Source: an uncultured Blautia sp.
GTDB taxonomy: Bacteria > Bacillota > Clostridia > Lachnospirales > Lachnospiraceae
Length of the DNA: 39,899 nt
Direction: 5' to 3'
NCBI GenBank assembly: GCA_934364795.1
Contig: CAKRMK010000033.1
Location: 1-39,899 of the forward strand
Made by a program: the position numbers and the translations under genes. The notes below the pieces were generated by a model, which was not told the origin of the DNA, made no database searches, and saw only the letters and a program-made list of their open reading frames with translations. The first letter of the stretch is position 1, and every line of letters starts with the position of its first letter. Shown here one piece after another: positions 1 to 7,657 of the stretch.

Positions 1-1
1 C

Positions 2-97
2 AAGAAACGCAAGGTTGAGAAAAGATTCGAAAGACTTCCAAAAAGGAAAAAGCATGTATGTAGTTTTGAAGGTACAGATACTTTCAATGAAATGTAA
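2..97 (+). CDS. C-terminal end of an unidentified gene (partial)
   Basis: Frame 2 is open from the window edge to a TAA at 95-97, giving 31 residues. The tail is strongly basic at first (KKRKVEKRFERLPKRKK) and then becomes neutral. I do not recognise the family. The composition and the stop 29 bp before a tRNA gene are compatible with a real gene end, but an open stretch this short could be chance. Confidence 0.35.
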   Translation, partial: KKRKVEKRFERLPKRKKHVCSFEGTDTFNEM

Positions 98-126
98 CTA
101 GAAATAGTTACTTTTCTTTATAAAAT

Positions 127-197
127 AGGGGATTGGTCAAATGGTATGATAGGGGTCTCCAAAACCTTTGGTGGGAGTTCGATTCTCTCATCCCCTG
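127..197 (+). tRNA. tRNA-Trp (CCA anticodon)
   Basis: A full cloverleaf can be drawn. The acceptor stem AGGGGAT/ATCCCCT pairs 127-133 with 190-196. The D stem is 136-139/147-150. The anticodon stem is 152-156/164-168 with two G-U pairs around loop CTCCAAA, placing CCA at 159-161. The T stem is 173-177/185-189 around TTCGATT. The discriminator is G197 and no CCA end is encoded. Tryptophan identity follows from the CCA anticodon. Confidence 0.95.
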
Positions 198-207
198 TTC
201 CTCGAAG

Positions 208-246
208 CGCTGGAAGCCTTGATTTTACTGGGTTTCCAGCGTTTTC
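208..246 (+). terminator. Rho-independent terminator after tRNA-Trp
   Basis: An inverted repeat of CGCTGGAA type (208-218) pairs with TTTCCAGCG (230-241) and is followed by TTTTCT. It lies 11 nt after the tRNA, so it probably ends the tRNA transcript. Confidence 0.8.
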
Positions 247-340
247 TATTTTATGGGGAATTGATACCTAGTCAGTCACCTAGTCAATTAGGAATAATTC
301 CTGTTATTAAATTAAAACATATAATCTGTTTTATCTATTT

Positions 341-731
341 TTACTCTTCATCAGCCTGTGCACGTTCTACATATTTCAGATCATAACAGTCGTATAGTCC
401 ATTATCGATAATATCCAGATGATAATAATGTTCAAAATACATATTAAAAATCACATCAGCCATTTCTTTTGTCCAGTCTTCGGGGTATTACTAATGTTTT
501 AGAACTGGACACATCCTGCCATGAGCCTCCACAAAATCCCATAGCTACAAGAACAGTATCTATATCTGAAGGCAATCCGGCAAGTGTATGAAGAATATGT
601 TCTCTCATTTTTGAAGGTTCTGTGTGATATTGACGATCCAGCTGGATTATCGGAAAATCTGTATTACAGGTCTTTTGCGCCTGCTGTACATATTCCAGAA
701 GTGTAGTGCAGGAAAGAATTACAGTATTCAT
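341..731 (-). pseudogene. Decayed DUF1638-family gene
   Basis: The start at 731 (MNTVILSCTTLLEYVQQAQK) has an AAAGGA ribosome binding site about 8 nt upstream. The reading continues through the family-typical stretches VLVAMGFCGGSW and SSSKTLVIPR. The frame then runs into a stop near 456. The adjacent frame carries the expected downstream family sequence, beginning EDWTKEMADVIFNMYF and including a DIIDNGLYDCYD-like stretch, and ends at TAA 341-343. The region between VIPR and EDW, which in intact members holds roughly 50-60 residues, is absent, and the far C-terminus is missing too. I infer an internal deletion with a frame change at about 475, plus 3' truncation. DUF1638 proteins occur near corrinoid and methyltransferase genes; none is visible here. 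Family assignment is from memory of conserved motifs. Confidence 0.75.
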
Positions 732-843
732 ATAAATTCCTTTCAAATTCCATGAAATGCCCGATATTCTCTGTATATTTCAATCATATTTTTTCTGATA
801 TTTTTTAAATAAGAAGTGTCTTAGATCTTTTTTCAAACAGACT

Positions 844-917
844 TTAGAGCGTACCTAAAAACGTTCCACAAATTGTGACATACATTTTGCAGAAACCGTT
901 TTGAAGGCACGCTCTAA
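844..917. repeat. 74-bp dispersed hairpin repeat, copy A
   Basis: The ends TTAGAGCGTACC (844-855) and GGCACGCTCTAA (906-917) are inverted repeats matching at 11 of 12 positions. The core CAAATTGTGACATACATTTT is itself a near-palindrome and recurs at 38411-38437 inside a second element with similar ends, and in part at 38296-38316. It has no coding potential. It looks like a small MITE-like or structured intergenic repeat. Confidence 0.7.
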
Positions 918-957
918 GAAAATTGATATTCGGAATATTTTTATTTAAAAGATCAGA

Positions 958-1656
958 TTACTTAAAATTAAGTACCACATTTTCATTTGAATGCTGTTTT
1001 TCGTTGTAGAAATTAAGAATCAGGCTGTAGCTTCCTTTTTTGGAACGGACTTTAAAAGTTTTGATATCCGGATCCAGATAATTAAGATTATTACTGTTGG
1101 AAATCTTTTCTGTGACTCCATTTAAATACCAGCCGCTTTTCAGTTTCAGGCTGAATGCTGTTTTCTTTCCGGAGAATTTGCTGAATTTAAAATTATAGGC
1201 ATCTTTTTTATTGAATTTACTGCCGGAAATAGTTGTGTTTCCAATTTTGATGGAACGAATTGGATTAACATATTTTTCTACAGCAACTTTTTTTGTGTAA
1301 GTGTAACCGGCAACTTTGAGTTTTATGGTTGTAGTACCTGCTTTTTTAGGAAGCACAACAATTTTGGTGGTTTTGTTGTTTACTTTAACTTTTCTTACAG
1401 CAGCAACATTGGTTTTGCTGGAGGTGACGGTTATTTTGCTGGTGGAGGCGGGTACTGTTCCAAGGCTGTATTCGCTTAAAGTGAGATACAGGCTGGAGGA
1501 AGGCTGAACCCTCATGGTGATATCAGACATTGGAGAAGAAAGATTCTGGAAATATTTCCAGGATGCATCCTGTGTGACTGCGCTTACCGGAATGGCTGTG
1601 ATCATGATGGCAAGTACTGCAAATATTGCAAGTAATTTTTTGAATGAATTTTTCAT
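958..1656 (-). CDS. Secreted Ig-like (BIG2-type) domain protein
   Basis: This 232-residue protein starts with a classical signal peptide (MKNSFKKLLAIFAVLAIMITAIPVSA) and has no lipobox, sortase motif or later membrane segment, so it should be released or held non-covalently. Residues about 55-130 have the alternating beta pattern of bacterial Ig-like repeats (TVTSSKTNVAAV...GTTTIKLKVAGYTYTKKV). The last 100 residues form a second basic, beta-rich domain including YVNPIRSIKIGNTTISGSKF. An AAGGAG ribosome binding site lies upstream of 1656. It is a paralogue of the next gene, sharing the YVNPI(R/S)S and NTTISGSKFNKKD blocks. Function is unknown; surface adhesion or matrix roles are guesses. Confidence 0.8.
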   Translation of the reverse strand: MKNSFKKLLAIFAVLAIMITAIPVSAVTQDASWKYFQNLSSPMSDITMRVQPSSSLYLTLSEYSLGTVPASTSKITVTSSKTNVAAVRKVKVNNKTTKIVVLPKKAGTTTIKLKVAGYTYTKKVAVEKYVNPIRSIKIGNTTISGSKFNKKDAYNFKFSKFSGKKTAFSLKLKSGWYLNGVTEKISNSNNLNYLDPDIKTFKVRSKKGSYSLILNFYNEKQHSNENVVLNFK

Positions 1657-1696
1657 AAAATTATATTCTCCTTATAGGTCAGTTATTATGGACCAG

Positions 1697-2386
1697 TTAT
1701 TTGAAATTGAAAGTGACATTAACGATCCGTTTGGTTTTAAAGTGATAGAATTGGAAAATAAGCTGATAATTTCCCTTTCCAGAGCGAGGTTTAAAGGTAT
1801 TGACTGAATGTAAAATATCGGTTTTGCCATTTACTTTTTCGAAGATTTCGTATAAGCCCCATCCTTTTTTGGCTTTAATGCCACTGATAATGTTGTCTTT
1901 TTTGGCATATTTGCTGTACTTCAGTGTGTAGATATCTTTTTTGTTAAATTTACTGCCGGAAATAGTTGTATTTCCAAGTTTGACAGAACTGATGGGATTT
2001 ACATAGTTTTTGATGGCTACCTTATTTTTGTAAGTTTTTCCGCTTACTTTGGTGGTGATGACTGTAGTTCCCAGTTTTTTCGGTGTTACCATGATCTGGA
2101 TAGTGTCACTGCTCTGTTTGACTGTTTTTACAGTGGCAACACGGGGATTACTGGAAGAAACAGTTACGTTACGGGCTTTTTTACTAAATACGATGGAGCC
2201 CAGATACCATGCTTCTTTAGTGGATTGCAAGGTCATGGTTTCGGTAGCTGTCTTTGGGGGAAGGTATGCCTTCAGATCCGAAGAGCTGCCAGATGCGGCA
2301 CTGACAGGAACTACAAACAGCATCATGACCATTGCCAGAACCATTGCCAGAACCATTGCCAGTACTTTTTTGAATTGCTTTTTCAT
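1697..2386 (-). CDS. Secreted Ig-like (BIG2-type) domain protein, paralogue
   Basis: This 229-residue protein has the same architecture as its downstream neighbour: signal peptide, an Ig-like domain (about 65-130) and a lysine-rich C-terminal domain starting at YVNPISSVKLG. The start is supported by AAAGGAG 8 nt upstream. The two genes are 40 bp apart with the same orientation, so they probably arose by tandem duplication and may be co-transcribed. The hydrophobic core of the signal peptide is built from three tandem copies of a 12-bp unit encoding VLAM. Specific function is unknown. Confidence 0.8.
   Translation of the reverse strand: MKKQFKKVLAMVLAMVLAMVMMLFVVPVSAASGSSSDLKAYLPPKTATETMTLQSTKEAWYLGSIVFSKKARNVTVSSSNPRVATVKTVKQSSDTIQIMVTPKKLGTTVITTKVSGKTYKNKVAIKNYVNPISSVKLGNTTISGSKFNKKDIYTLKYSKYAKKDNIISGIKAKKGWGLYEIFEKVNGKTDILHSVNTFKPRSGKGNYQLIFQFYHFKTKRIVNVTFNFK
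2330..2365 (-). repeat. Three tandem 12-bp repeats in a signal-peptide coding region
   Basis: The unit, read on the plus strand as ACCATTGCCAGA with one final variant, occurs three times in a row and encodes VLAM-VLAM-VLAM in the hydrophobic core of the signal peptide. Loss or gain of a unit keeps the frame and changes core length by four residues. Confidence 0.85.
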
Positions 2387-2462
2387 ATGAGCTTCTCCTT
2401 TCCTAATCTTAACCTTAGATTACCCCCTGCACAGACAAAAAGCAACCAAAAATTTCTCAGTT

Positions 2463-3611
2463 TTACTCTTCTTTTCGATATTTGGAAATTACCAGGATCA
2501 GGAATACGAAAACACCTGCAAAAAGCAGCTGTATTCCCATTGCAACAGTCACCTGTGAAAGCAGTTCATGACTTAAAGCATGATGGGTGCCCAAAATATC
2601 ATTTACTTTTTCGTACCAGTAAACAGGGAGAAACTGTGCTGCTTTTAATACAGATTTGTCCATTACATCCATAGGCACGAACACGCCGCAGAGAAAACAC
2701 ATGGCAAGAGAAACAATATTTGTCACTCCGTTTAACATGTTACTGTTGGTAATGAACATGCCAAGAAGGTAGGAAAGAGACAAAGCCACAAGCAGCATGA
2801 TCAGGGTATTTAACACATAATAACCCAGTAAACTGCAGTTTTTCAGCTGGCTTCCATACATGATAAAAGCACCCAGTATGCCAAGAAGCCACAGCCCAAA
2901 TCCGATCATGCTCATGGCCAGAAGTCCTTCAAGTACCTGTCTTTTGGTAGAAATTGCAGAAGCCTCCAGGCGCTTTTTGATATCTCCTTTTTTGAAAGCC
3001 ATAAGGATATATCCCATAGTATAGCAAAGGGCTCCAAGGAACAGATAAGGGATGTAGCGGAAATAGTAAATAAAAGGAGATACATCGCTGCTTCCCAGGT
3101 TATCAGTAAGCTTGGTAACTGGTGAGTGTTCCTGAGTTTTTATTGCCTGTATGGCTTCTGTGACAGAAAAGCCGGAGGCAAGGTAAGTGCGTAGGGTACT
3201 TAAAAAATTACTGATCTGCTGGTCTACGTAATAGGAGCTGTAGGAGCCGGGAACTTTGGTAACTTTCAGTGAGTTTCCATCCTGGATACATGTCTGATAG
3301 AAATTTTCAGGAATAAATATAATGTATTCCACATTTCTGTAAAAAAGATTTTCCTGCAAAGTTTCCTGGTCATTTTTCATGAAAGTAATGTTGTGGATGG
3401 TAGAAAGATAATCTGTAAAACCTCTGGAAAGCTCACTGTCATCCTCATCCACGATGCCTATATCGATGCTGGTATTCTGATACAGGGAGCTTTCTTCCTT
3501 TCCGGAAGCAGCCTGCATGGCAAGTGCAACTGAAAAGAAGATAGCAAGGTACATAATCACCAGCCCCATATTTTGTTTTAATATTTTCATATAACCTTTA
3601 AATACTGTCAT
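2463..3611 (-). CDS. ABC-2 type transporter permease
   Basis: This 382-residue membrane protein has the ABC-2 exporter layout. One N-terminal transmembrane segment (about 15-32) is followed by a large extracytoplasmic domain (about 35-185, containing the typical IGIVDEDDSELSRGF strand). Five or so C-terminal transmembrane segments follow (about 187-375), ending KYRKEE. Its start overlaps the end of the upstream permease by 14 nt, so the two are translationally linked and likely form a heterodimer served by the ATPase at 4738-5679. LnrM/LnrN-type linearmycin exporters share this length and arrangement; that assignment is by analogy and the substrate is not known. Confidence 0.85.
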   Translation of the reverse strand: MTVFKGYMKILKQNMGLVIMYLAIFFSVALAMQAASGKEESSLYQNTSIDIGIVDEDDSELSRGFTDYLSTIHNITFMKNDQETLQENLFYRNVEYIIFIPENFYQTCIQDGNSLKVTKVPGSYSSYYVDQQISNFLSTLRTYLASGFSVTEAIQAIKTQEHSPVTKLTDNLGSSDVSPFIYYFRYIPYLFLGALCYTMGYILMAFKKGDIKKRLEASAISTKRQVLEGLLAMSMIGFGLWLLGILGAFIMYGSQLKNCSLLGYYVLNTLIMLLVALSLSYLLGMFITNSNMLNGVTNIVSLAMCFLCGVFVPMDVMDKSVLKAAQFLPVYWYEKVNDILGTHHALSHELLSQVTVAMGIQLLFAGVFVFLILVISKYRKEE

Positions 3612-4725
3612 AACGTTCCCTCCGGATAAGCAAAAATGAAGCTGTAATAAGGAGTATGCTCATGATAACAAGTGTGATAAGATTCCGGTAATAACGAGCC
3701 ATGTCATCATACACATTAATACAGTAAAAGGCATCAGAAATCAGGGCCGCAGGATTTATCCGGTTGATAAAAGGAGCATGCTTTTCCACAATGTCTTTCA
3801 TTGTACCGTTCATCAAACCGGACAAAAAGCTGCAGATCATGGAAATTCCAAGGATAATTCCAATTTTGATCCCTTCCTTCATCCGTCCCATACTTCCCAC
3901 AAAAATTCCAAGGGATACTCCGATCAGAGAACCCAAAAAGGAAATAAGAAGCATACGGGACATTTGTCCCTGAAAGTCCAGCTTCAGAACAAATCTAAGA
4001 TATAAAAGCAAAATAACAACATCCACATAGCCAAGAAGAAAGGAAGCAATCTGTTCCGATAAGACCAGCTTCAGCTTGTGGGTTGGGGTTACGCAGCGTC
4101 TTGCGGCAAGAGCGGTAATATTTGCCTGGAGGCTTACTGCAGAACCAAATCCGATGAAGCATCCGTAAAGGCAGCTCATGGCGATTAATGCATAAAAAAA
4201 CTGTACATTTCCGTTAATGGTCCGTCCACCCAGGGAAATTTCAGAAACTGTATTGCCAGTCTGGTTTAACATTTGCCGGATTCCCTTCCAGATACCGGAA
4301 GGATGGGTGTGGACAATATTTTTTATGGTATCTTTTCCGGTTTCATAGCTGGACAAAACAGCCTGCAGGATGCTTTCCTCAATGCCGTTGGAGGCAACCG
4401 TAAGAGCGGGGGTGTCTCCTACAAAATAAATGCCGGAAATCTGCTGGGAATTCAGTTCTTTGTATGCCTCATCAGAAGACATTTCCCTGGATGAAATCAG
4501 CTTATTTTTTCCGTTTTCCACCTGGTTTAGAAACATAAGAAACAGTGGATCTGCATGATCTTCTTTCACAATTCCCACAGAAACCGTATTAAAATCAGCA
4601 TCATTGATATTTCCGAAAGCAAAATAAAACATGGTTCCCAAAAGAATAGGAAATACAAGAGGCCAGAAAGTGGAACTGAAATTTTTCAGTTTTACAAGAA
4701 GGTTGTATCTGATTAAATGAAACAT
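3598..4725 (-). CDS. ABC-2 type transporter permease
   Basis: This 375-residue partner of the previous permease begins with a cytoplasmic helix and a transmembrane segment (FWPLVFPILLGTMFYFAF). An extracytoplasmic domain (about 45-170) includes VSVGIVKEDHADPLF. The C-terminal half holds further hydrophobic segments, and the tail RRERYDSI is cytoplasmic. The gene lies 12 bp after the ATPase gene and has a GGAGG-type site. The two permeases share topology but little sequence, suggesting an obligate heterodimer. It probably exports or removes a membrane-active hydrophobic compound. Confidence 0.85.
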   Translation of the reverse strand: MFHLIRYNLLVKLKNFSSTFWPLVFPILLGTMFYFAFGNINDADFNTVSVGIVKEDHADPLFLMFLNQVENGKNKLISSREMSSDEAYKELNSQQISGIYFVGDTPALTVASNGIEESILQAVLSSYETGKDTIKNIVHTHPSGIWKGIRQMLNQTGNTVSEISLGGRTINGNVQFFYALIAMSCLYGCFIGFGSAVSLQANITALAARRCVTPTHKLKLVLSEQIASFLLGYVDVVILLLYLRFVLKLDFQGQMSRMLLISFLGSLIGVSLGIFVGSMGRMKEGIKIGIILGISMICSFLSGLMNGTMKDIVEKHAPFINRINPAALISDAFYCINVYDDMARYYRNLITLVIMSILLITASFLLIRRERYDSI

Positions 4726-4737
4726 AATGATTTCCTC

Positions 4738-5679
4738 CTAATCCCGCAGCTGTTTGCCTGTAATTTCCAGAAAAACGTCATTTAAAGTAGGCAGCTGGGA
4801 AGATACCTGTCCAAATGGAATATCCTGATTCTGAAGATAATTCAGAAGCCGGATCAGATTGTGCCGGGCACCGGTACAGCGGACTGTGAGAAGCTGATCC
4901 TCATAATGCAGGTCAAATACATGAGGAAGTTTTCGGATATCTTCCAGATTTTCAGGAGAAAGAAGCACTGCTTCTATAGTGATGGTTTCTCCGGTTTTGA
5001 TCATTTTTTTCAGATCCTCCTTTGTACCGGAGGCAATGACCTGGCCGTGATCCATAATGGCAATACGGGTACAGATCTGCTCGATTTCTTCCATGTAATG
5101 AGAAGTGTAGATAATGGTAGAACCCTGCTGGTTTAATTTCTGGATTCCCTCCAGAATCTTATTACGGCTCTGGGGATCAACGGCAACTGTAGGTTCATCC
5201 ATGATGATCAGCCGTGGCTTGTGTGCGATTCCGCAGGCAATATTAAGACGGCGGAGAAGTCCGCCGGAAAGTTTTTTGGGCCGCATTTTGCGAAAATCTT
5301 CAAGTCCTGTAAATTCCATTGCTTCTTCTACAAGCTGTTTCCTTTTTTTCTTATCCGGAATATAAAGTCCACAAAAATAATCAATATTTTCATAAACAGT
5401 AAGCTCGTCAAATACAGCTACATTTTGCAGGACAATGCCGATCTGTTTTTTGACTGCATAATTATCCGGACTCATTTCGCTGCCAAAAAGCTGGATGGTT
5501 CCTTTATCATATTTCAAAAGGGAAAGCATACAGTTGATGGCTGTTGTTTTTCCAGAGCCGTTTGGTCCGAGAAGTCCGAATATTTCTCCTTCCTGGATGT
5601 TCAGGTTCAGGTGGTCAAGGGCTACCAGATTTCCATATCGCTTTACCAGATTTTCTATTTGAACAATTGTCTGTGGCAT
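4738..5679 (-). CDS. ABC transporter ATP-binding protein
   Basis: This 313-residue ATPase has a Walker A (GLLGPNGSGKTT, about 37-48), Q-loop (GIVLQNVAVFDELTV), signature LSGGLLRRLNIA (about 138-149), Walker B with catalytic Glu (LIIMDEPTVAVDP) and the switch His (IIYTSHYMEE). The last 80 residues form the accessory C-terminal domain typical of drug- and antibiotic-exporting ABC-2 ATPases. A GGGAGGAG site precedes the ATG. It is the first gene of a three-gene minus-strand operon and is divergent from a NarL-type two-component system 246 bp away, the usual setting for exporters induced by their own substrate. Confidence 0.92.
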   Translation of the reverse strand: MPQTIVQIENLVKRYGNLVALDHLNLNIQEGEIFGLLGPNGSGKTTAINCMLSLLKYDKGTIQLFGSEMSPDNYAVKKQIGIVLQNVAVFDELTVYENIDYFCGLYIPDKKKRKQLVEEAMEFTGLEDFRKMRPKKLSGGLLRRLNIACGIAHKPRLIIMDEPTVAVDPQSRNKILEGIQKLNQQGSTIIYTSHYMEEIEQICTRIAIMDHGQVIASGTKEDLKKMIKTGETITIEAVLLSPENLEDIRKLPHVFDLHYEDQLLTVRCTGARHNLIRLLNYLQNQDIPFGQVSSQLPTLNDVFLEITGKQLRD

Positions 5680-5715
5680 AAATTTCTCCTCCCGTTAAGT
5701 TCTTAACACATTTTA

Positions 5716-5744
5716 AGTATAAGAAAAACAGGTTATGAATCCAA
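5716..5744 (-). promoter_or_regulatory. Probable sigma-A promoter of the ABC exporter operon
   Basis: Read on the minus strand, TTGGAT (5739-5744) and TATACT (5716-5721) are separated by 17 bp. The expected start is near 5709, about 30 nt upstream of the ATPase ATG. Confidence 0.6.
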
Positions 5745-5752
5745 GTGCGAAA

Positions 5753-5772
5753 TGTCACCGTTTCATGTGACA
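5753..5772. promoter_or_regulatory. Inverted repeat, candidate response-regulator operator
   Basis: TGTCAC (5753-5758) and GTGACA (5767-5772) form an inverted repeat, with another TGTCA half-site just downstream. The centre is about 53 bp upstream of the predicted exporter start site, a position suited to activation by the divergently encoded LuxR-type regulator. Binding is inferred only from position and symmetry. Confidence 0.4.
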
Positions 5773-5819
5773 AATGTCATGTCGTTGATATGCTGTCAGT
5801 CAGATTGCGCGAAAGCTTC

Positions 5820-5849
5820 TTTACAGCAACAGGCAGGTTATACTATAAT
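5820..5849 (+). promoter_or_regulatory. Probable sigma-A promoter of the two-component operon
   Basis: TTTACA (5820-5825) and TATAAT (5844-5849) are separated by 18 bp, about 75 bp before the kinase start. Confidence 0.6.
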
Positions 5850-5925
5850 AAGGCGAAATATGCAAAATAGTGAAGAGTGCAGATGACTGGCTGTTTTGTA
5901 GTATGATTTAGAAGGAGGTGCCGGA

Positions 5926-6996
5926 ATGTTTGTTTTTTCTGATTGCATTTTGCTGATTTTATATAGTTTTCTGGCACTGTTTTTCATTCCTGCAAAAGCC
6001 GGCTTTCTGGCTGCATTTTTATGTACCCTTATTATTTTGTGTGGCAGCCATGCTTTTGAGAACCAGAAGATAAGGCTTTTATTTTACTTTATATTCGGGG
6101 GACTGTCTTTGCTGATTCCGGAATTTATTTTGTTTTACCCCTGTTTTTTCTATCTGTTGTTCAGGGAGCAGCTGCCGGCTTTGGTGGTGCCTGCTTTTGT
6201 AATTTTTCTTTATGTGATGCCAGTCTGGGGTGAAAACAGCAGATTTTTGGTGGCAGCAGGGATTTTTGGTATAGTTCTGGCTTTTTTTATGGAACAAAAC
6301 ACAAAAAAGCGTCAGGAGCTGACCATAAAACTTCGCAGAACCCGTGATGATTCTATGGAACGAAATCTTTTGCTTGCACAGAAAAATAAGGCATTACTGG
6401 AAAAGCAGGACTATGAAATTTACAATGCGACTCTTCGGGAGAGAAACCGCATTGCCCGTGAGATCCATGACAATGTAGGCCATGTGCTTTCCAGATCCAT
6501 TCTTATGGTGGCTGCTGCAAAAACTATAAATAAGGAAACAGGGACAGCCTCCCTGCTGGAAAAACTGGAGGAATCTTTAAATTCTGCCATGAACAGCATA
6601 AGAAACAGTGTCCATGATCTTCATGATGAAGCGGTAAATCTGGAAGAAGTGGAAAAAAGTCTGGTTTCGGAATTTACTTTCTGCCAGGCAGATCTGACCT
6701 ATGACATGTCCAGAGTCGTTCCAAGAGAGGTAAAATACTGTTTTATCAGCATTACAAAAGAAGCTCTGGCAAATGTGATCAGACACAGTAATGCAACAAA
6801 GGTCAGTGTTATTGTGCGGGAACATCCGGCGTTATACCAGCTTTGTATCCGGGATAACGGAACAGCAGAAGGTTTTGGGCAAAGGCAAGAGGGAATCGGG
6901 ATTGCCAATATGAAAGAGAGGGTAAATGCCCTGAATGGTACCATACAGATCACAGCGAAGAACGGTTTTCGGATTTTTATCACCATTCCCAAATAA
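5926..6996 (+). CDS. NarL-family sensor histidine kinase (HisKA_3)
   Basis: This 356-residue protein has an N-terminal half made of about four to five closely packed transmembrane helices (residues 5-125) with almost no extracellular domain, as in intramembrane-sensing kinases. A coiled coil follows (about 125-170). The HisKA_3 dimerisation box is ERNRIAREIHDNVGHVLSRS, with the phosphoacceptor His near residue 182. The HATPase has an N box (ITKEALANVIRHSNA) and a glycine-rich box (EGIGIANMKERV). AGAAGGAGGTGCCGGA upstream gives a strong start. It sits 23 bp before its response regulator and is divergent from an ABC-2 exporter, resembling LnrJ or DesK-type sensors of membrane-active compounds. 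The ligand is unknown. Confidence 0.9.
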   Translation: MFVFSDCILLILYSFLALFFIPAKAGFLAAFLCTLIILCGSHAFENQKIRLLFYFIFGGLSLLIPEFILFYPCFFYLLFREQLPALVVPAFVIFLYVMPVWGENSRFLVAAGIFGIVLAFFMEQNTKKRQELTIKLRRTRDDSMERNLLLAQKNKALLEKQDYEIYNATLRERNRIAREIHDNVGHVLSRSILMVAAAKTINKETGTASLLEKLEESLNSAMNSIRNSVHDLHDEAVNLEEVEKSLVSEFTFCQADLTYDMSRVVPREVKYCFISITKEALANVIRHSNATKVSVIVREHPALYQLCIRDNGTAEGFGQRQEGIGIANMKERVNALNGTIQITAKNGFRIFITIPK

Positions 6997-7019
6997 GAAG
7001 GAAAGACAGAGGAAAATAA

Positions 7020-7640
7020 ATGAAGATAGTAATTGCAGATGACGACTGCCTGGTAGCAGAAGCTTTGAAAACCATCCTGGAAGTAAATGAAGACATAGAA
7101 GTTCAGGGACTTGGGGCAGATGGCAGGGAGGCATATGAGCTTTACAGAAAATATAAGCCGGATGTACTTTTAATGGATATCCGAATGAAAAATATGGATG
7201 GCCTGGAAGCTTCTGAAAAAATCCTGAAGGAATTTCCAGAGGCAGATATTTTGCTTCTTACTACATTTCTGGATGATGAGTATATTGTAAAAGCTTTGCA
7301 GCTTGGAGCAAAAGGATATCTTCTGAAACAGGATTATGGCAGCATTTTGCCGGCACTTCGGGCAGTTTATTCTGGTCAGACAGTGTTTGGGACAGAAATT
7401 ATATCCAAACTTCCAGGGCTTTTACAGGAAAAACAGGAATTTGATTATGGCAGCAGAGGAATCGGTGACAGGGAACTGGAGATTATCCGGCTGATTGCAG
7501 AAGGATACAGCAATAAGGAAATTGCATCAGAGCTTTTTCTAAGTGAGGGAACTGTGAGAAATTATCTAAGTTCTATTCTGGACAAGCTTGGGCTTCGGGA
7601 CAGGACACAGGTGGCAGTTTTTTATTACCAGCACAGATAA
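7020..7640 (+). CDS. LuxR/NarL-type response regulator
   Basis: This 206-residue regulator has a receiver domain with acidic pocket (ADDD near the N-terminus), phospho-acceptor Asp near residue 53 in VLLMDIRMKNMDG and the conserved Lys in KGYLLK. A LuxR-type helix-turn-helix spans about 143-200 (LIAEGYSNKEIASELFLSEGTVRNYLSSI). It follows the kinase by 23 bp and forms a cognate pair with it. The likely target is the divergent exporter promoter, where an inverted repeat lies at 5753-5772. Confidence 0.93.
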   Translation: MKIVIADDDCLVAEALKTILEVNEDIEVQGLGADGREAYELYRKYKPDVLLMDIRMKNMDGLEASEKILKEFPEADILLLTTFLDDEYIVKALQLGAKGYLLKQDYGSILPALRAVYSGQTVFGTEIISKLPGLLQEKQEFDYGSRGIGDRELEIIRLIAEGYSNKEIASELFLSEGTVRNYLSSILDKLGLRDRTQVAVFYYQHR

Positions 7641-7657
7641 GGCAGGAGGAGAACAAC

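Noticed and set aside
127..246. Integrated element attachment site at tRNA-Trp
   Set aside because: No integrase gene and no repeated tRNA 3' end were found in the window.
168..386. 72-codon plus-strand frame
   Set aside because: It runs through the tRNA 3' half and terminator and has no ribosome site.
1514..1807. Plus-strand frame opposite the Ig-like genes
   Set aside because: It crosses two minus-strand genes with good signal peptides and ribosome sites and is a shadow frame.
2225..2674. 149-codon plus-strand frame spanning the permease end and the Ig-like gene start
   Set aside because: Low-complexity reading of the VLAM repeat region on the wrong strand.
5751..5790. LytTR-type binding boxes in the divergent promoter gap
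   Set aside because: Two GTT-centred near-matches exist but spacing (about 24 bp) and several positions do not fit the LytTR pattern.
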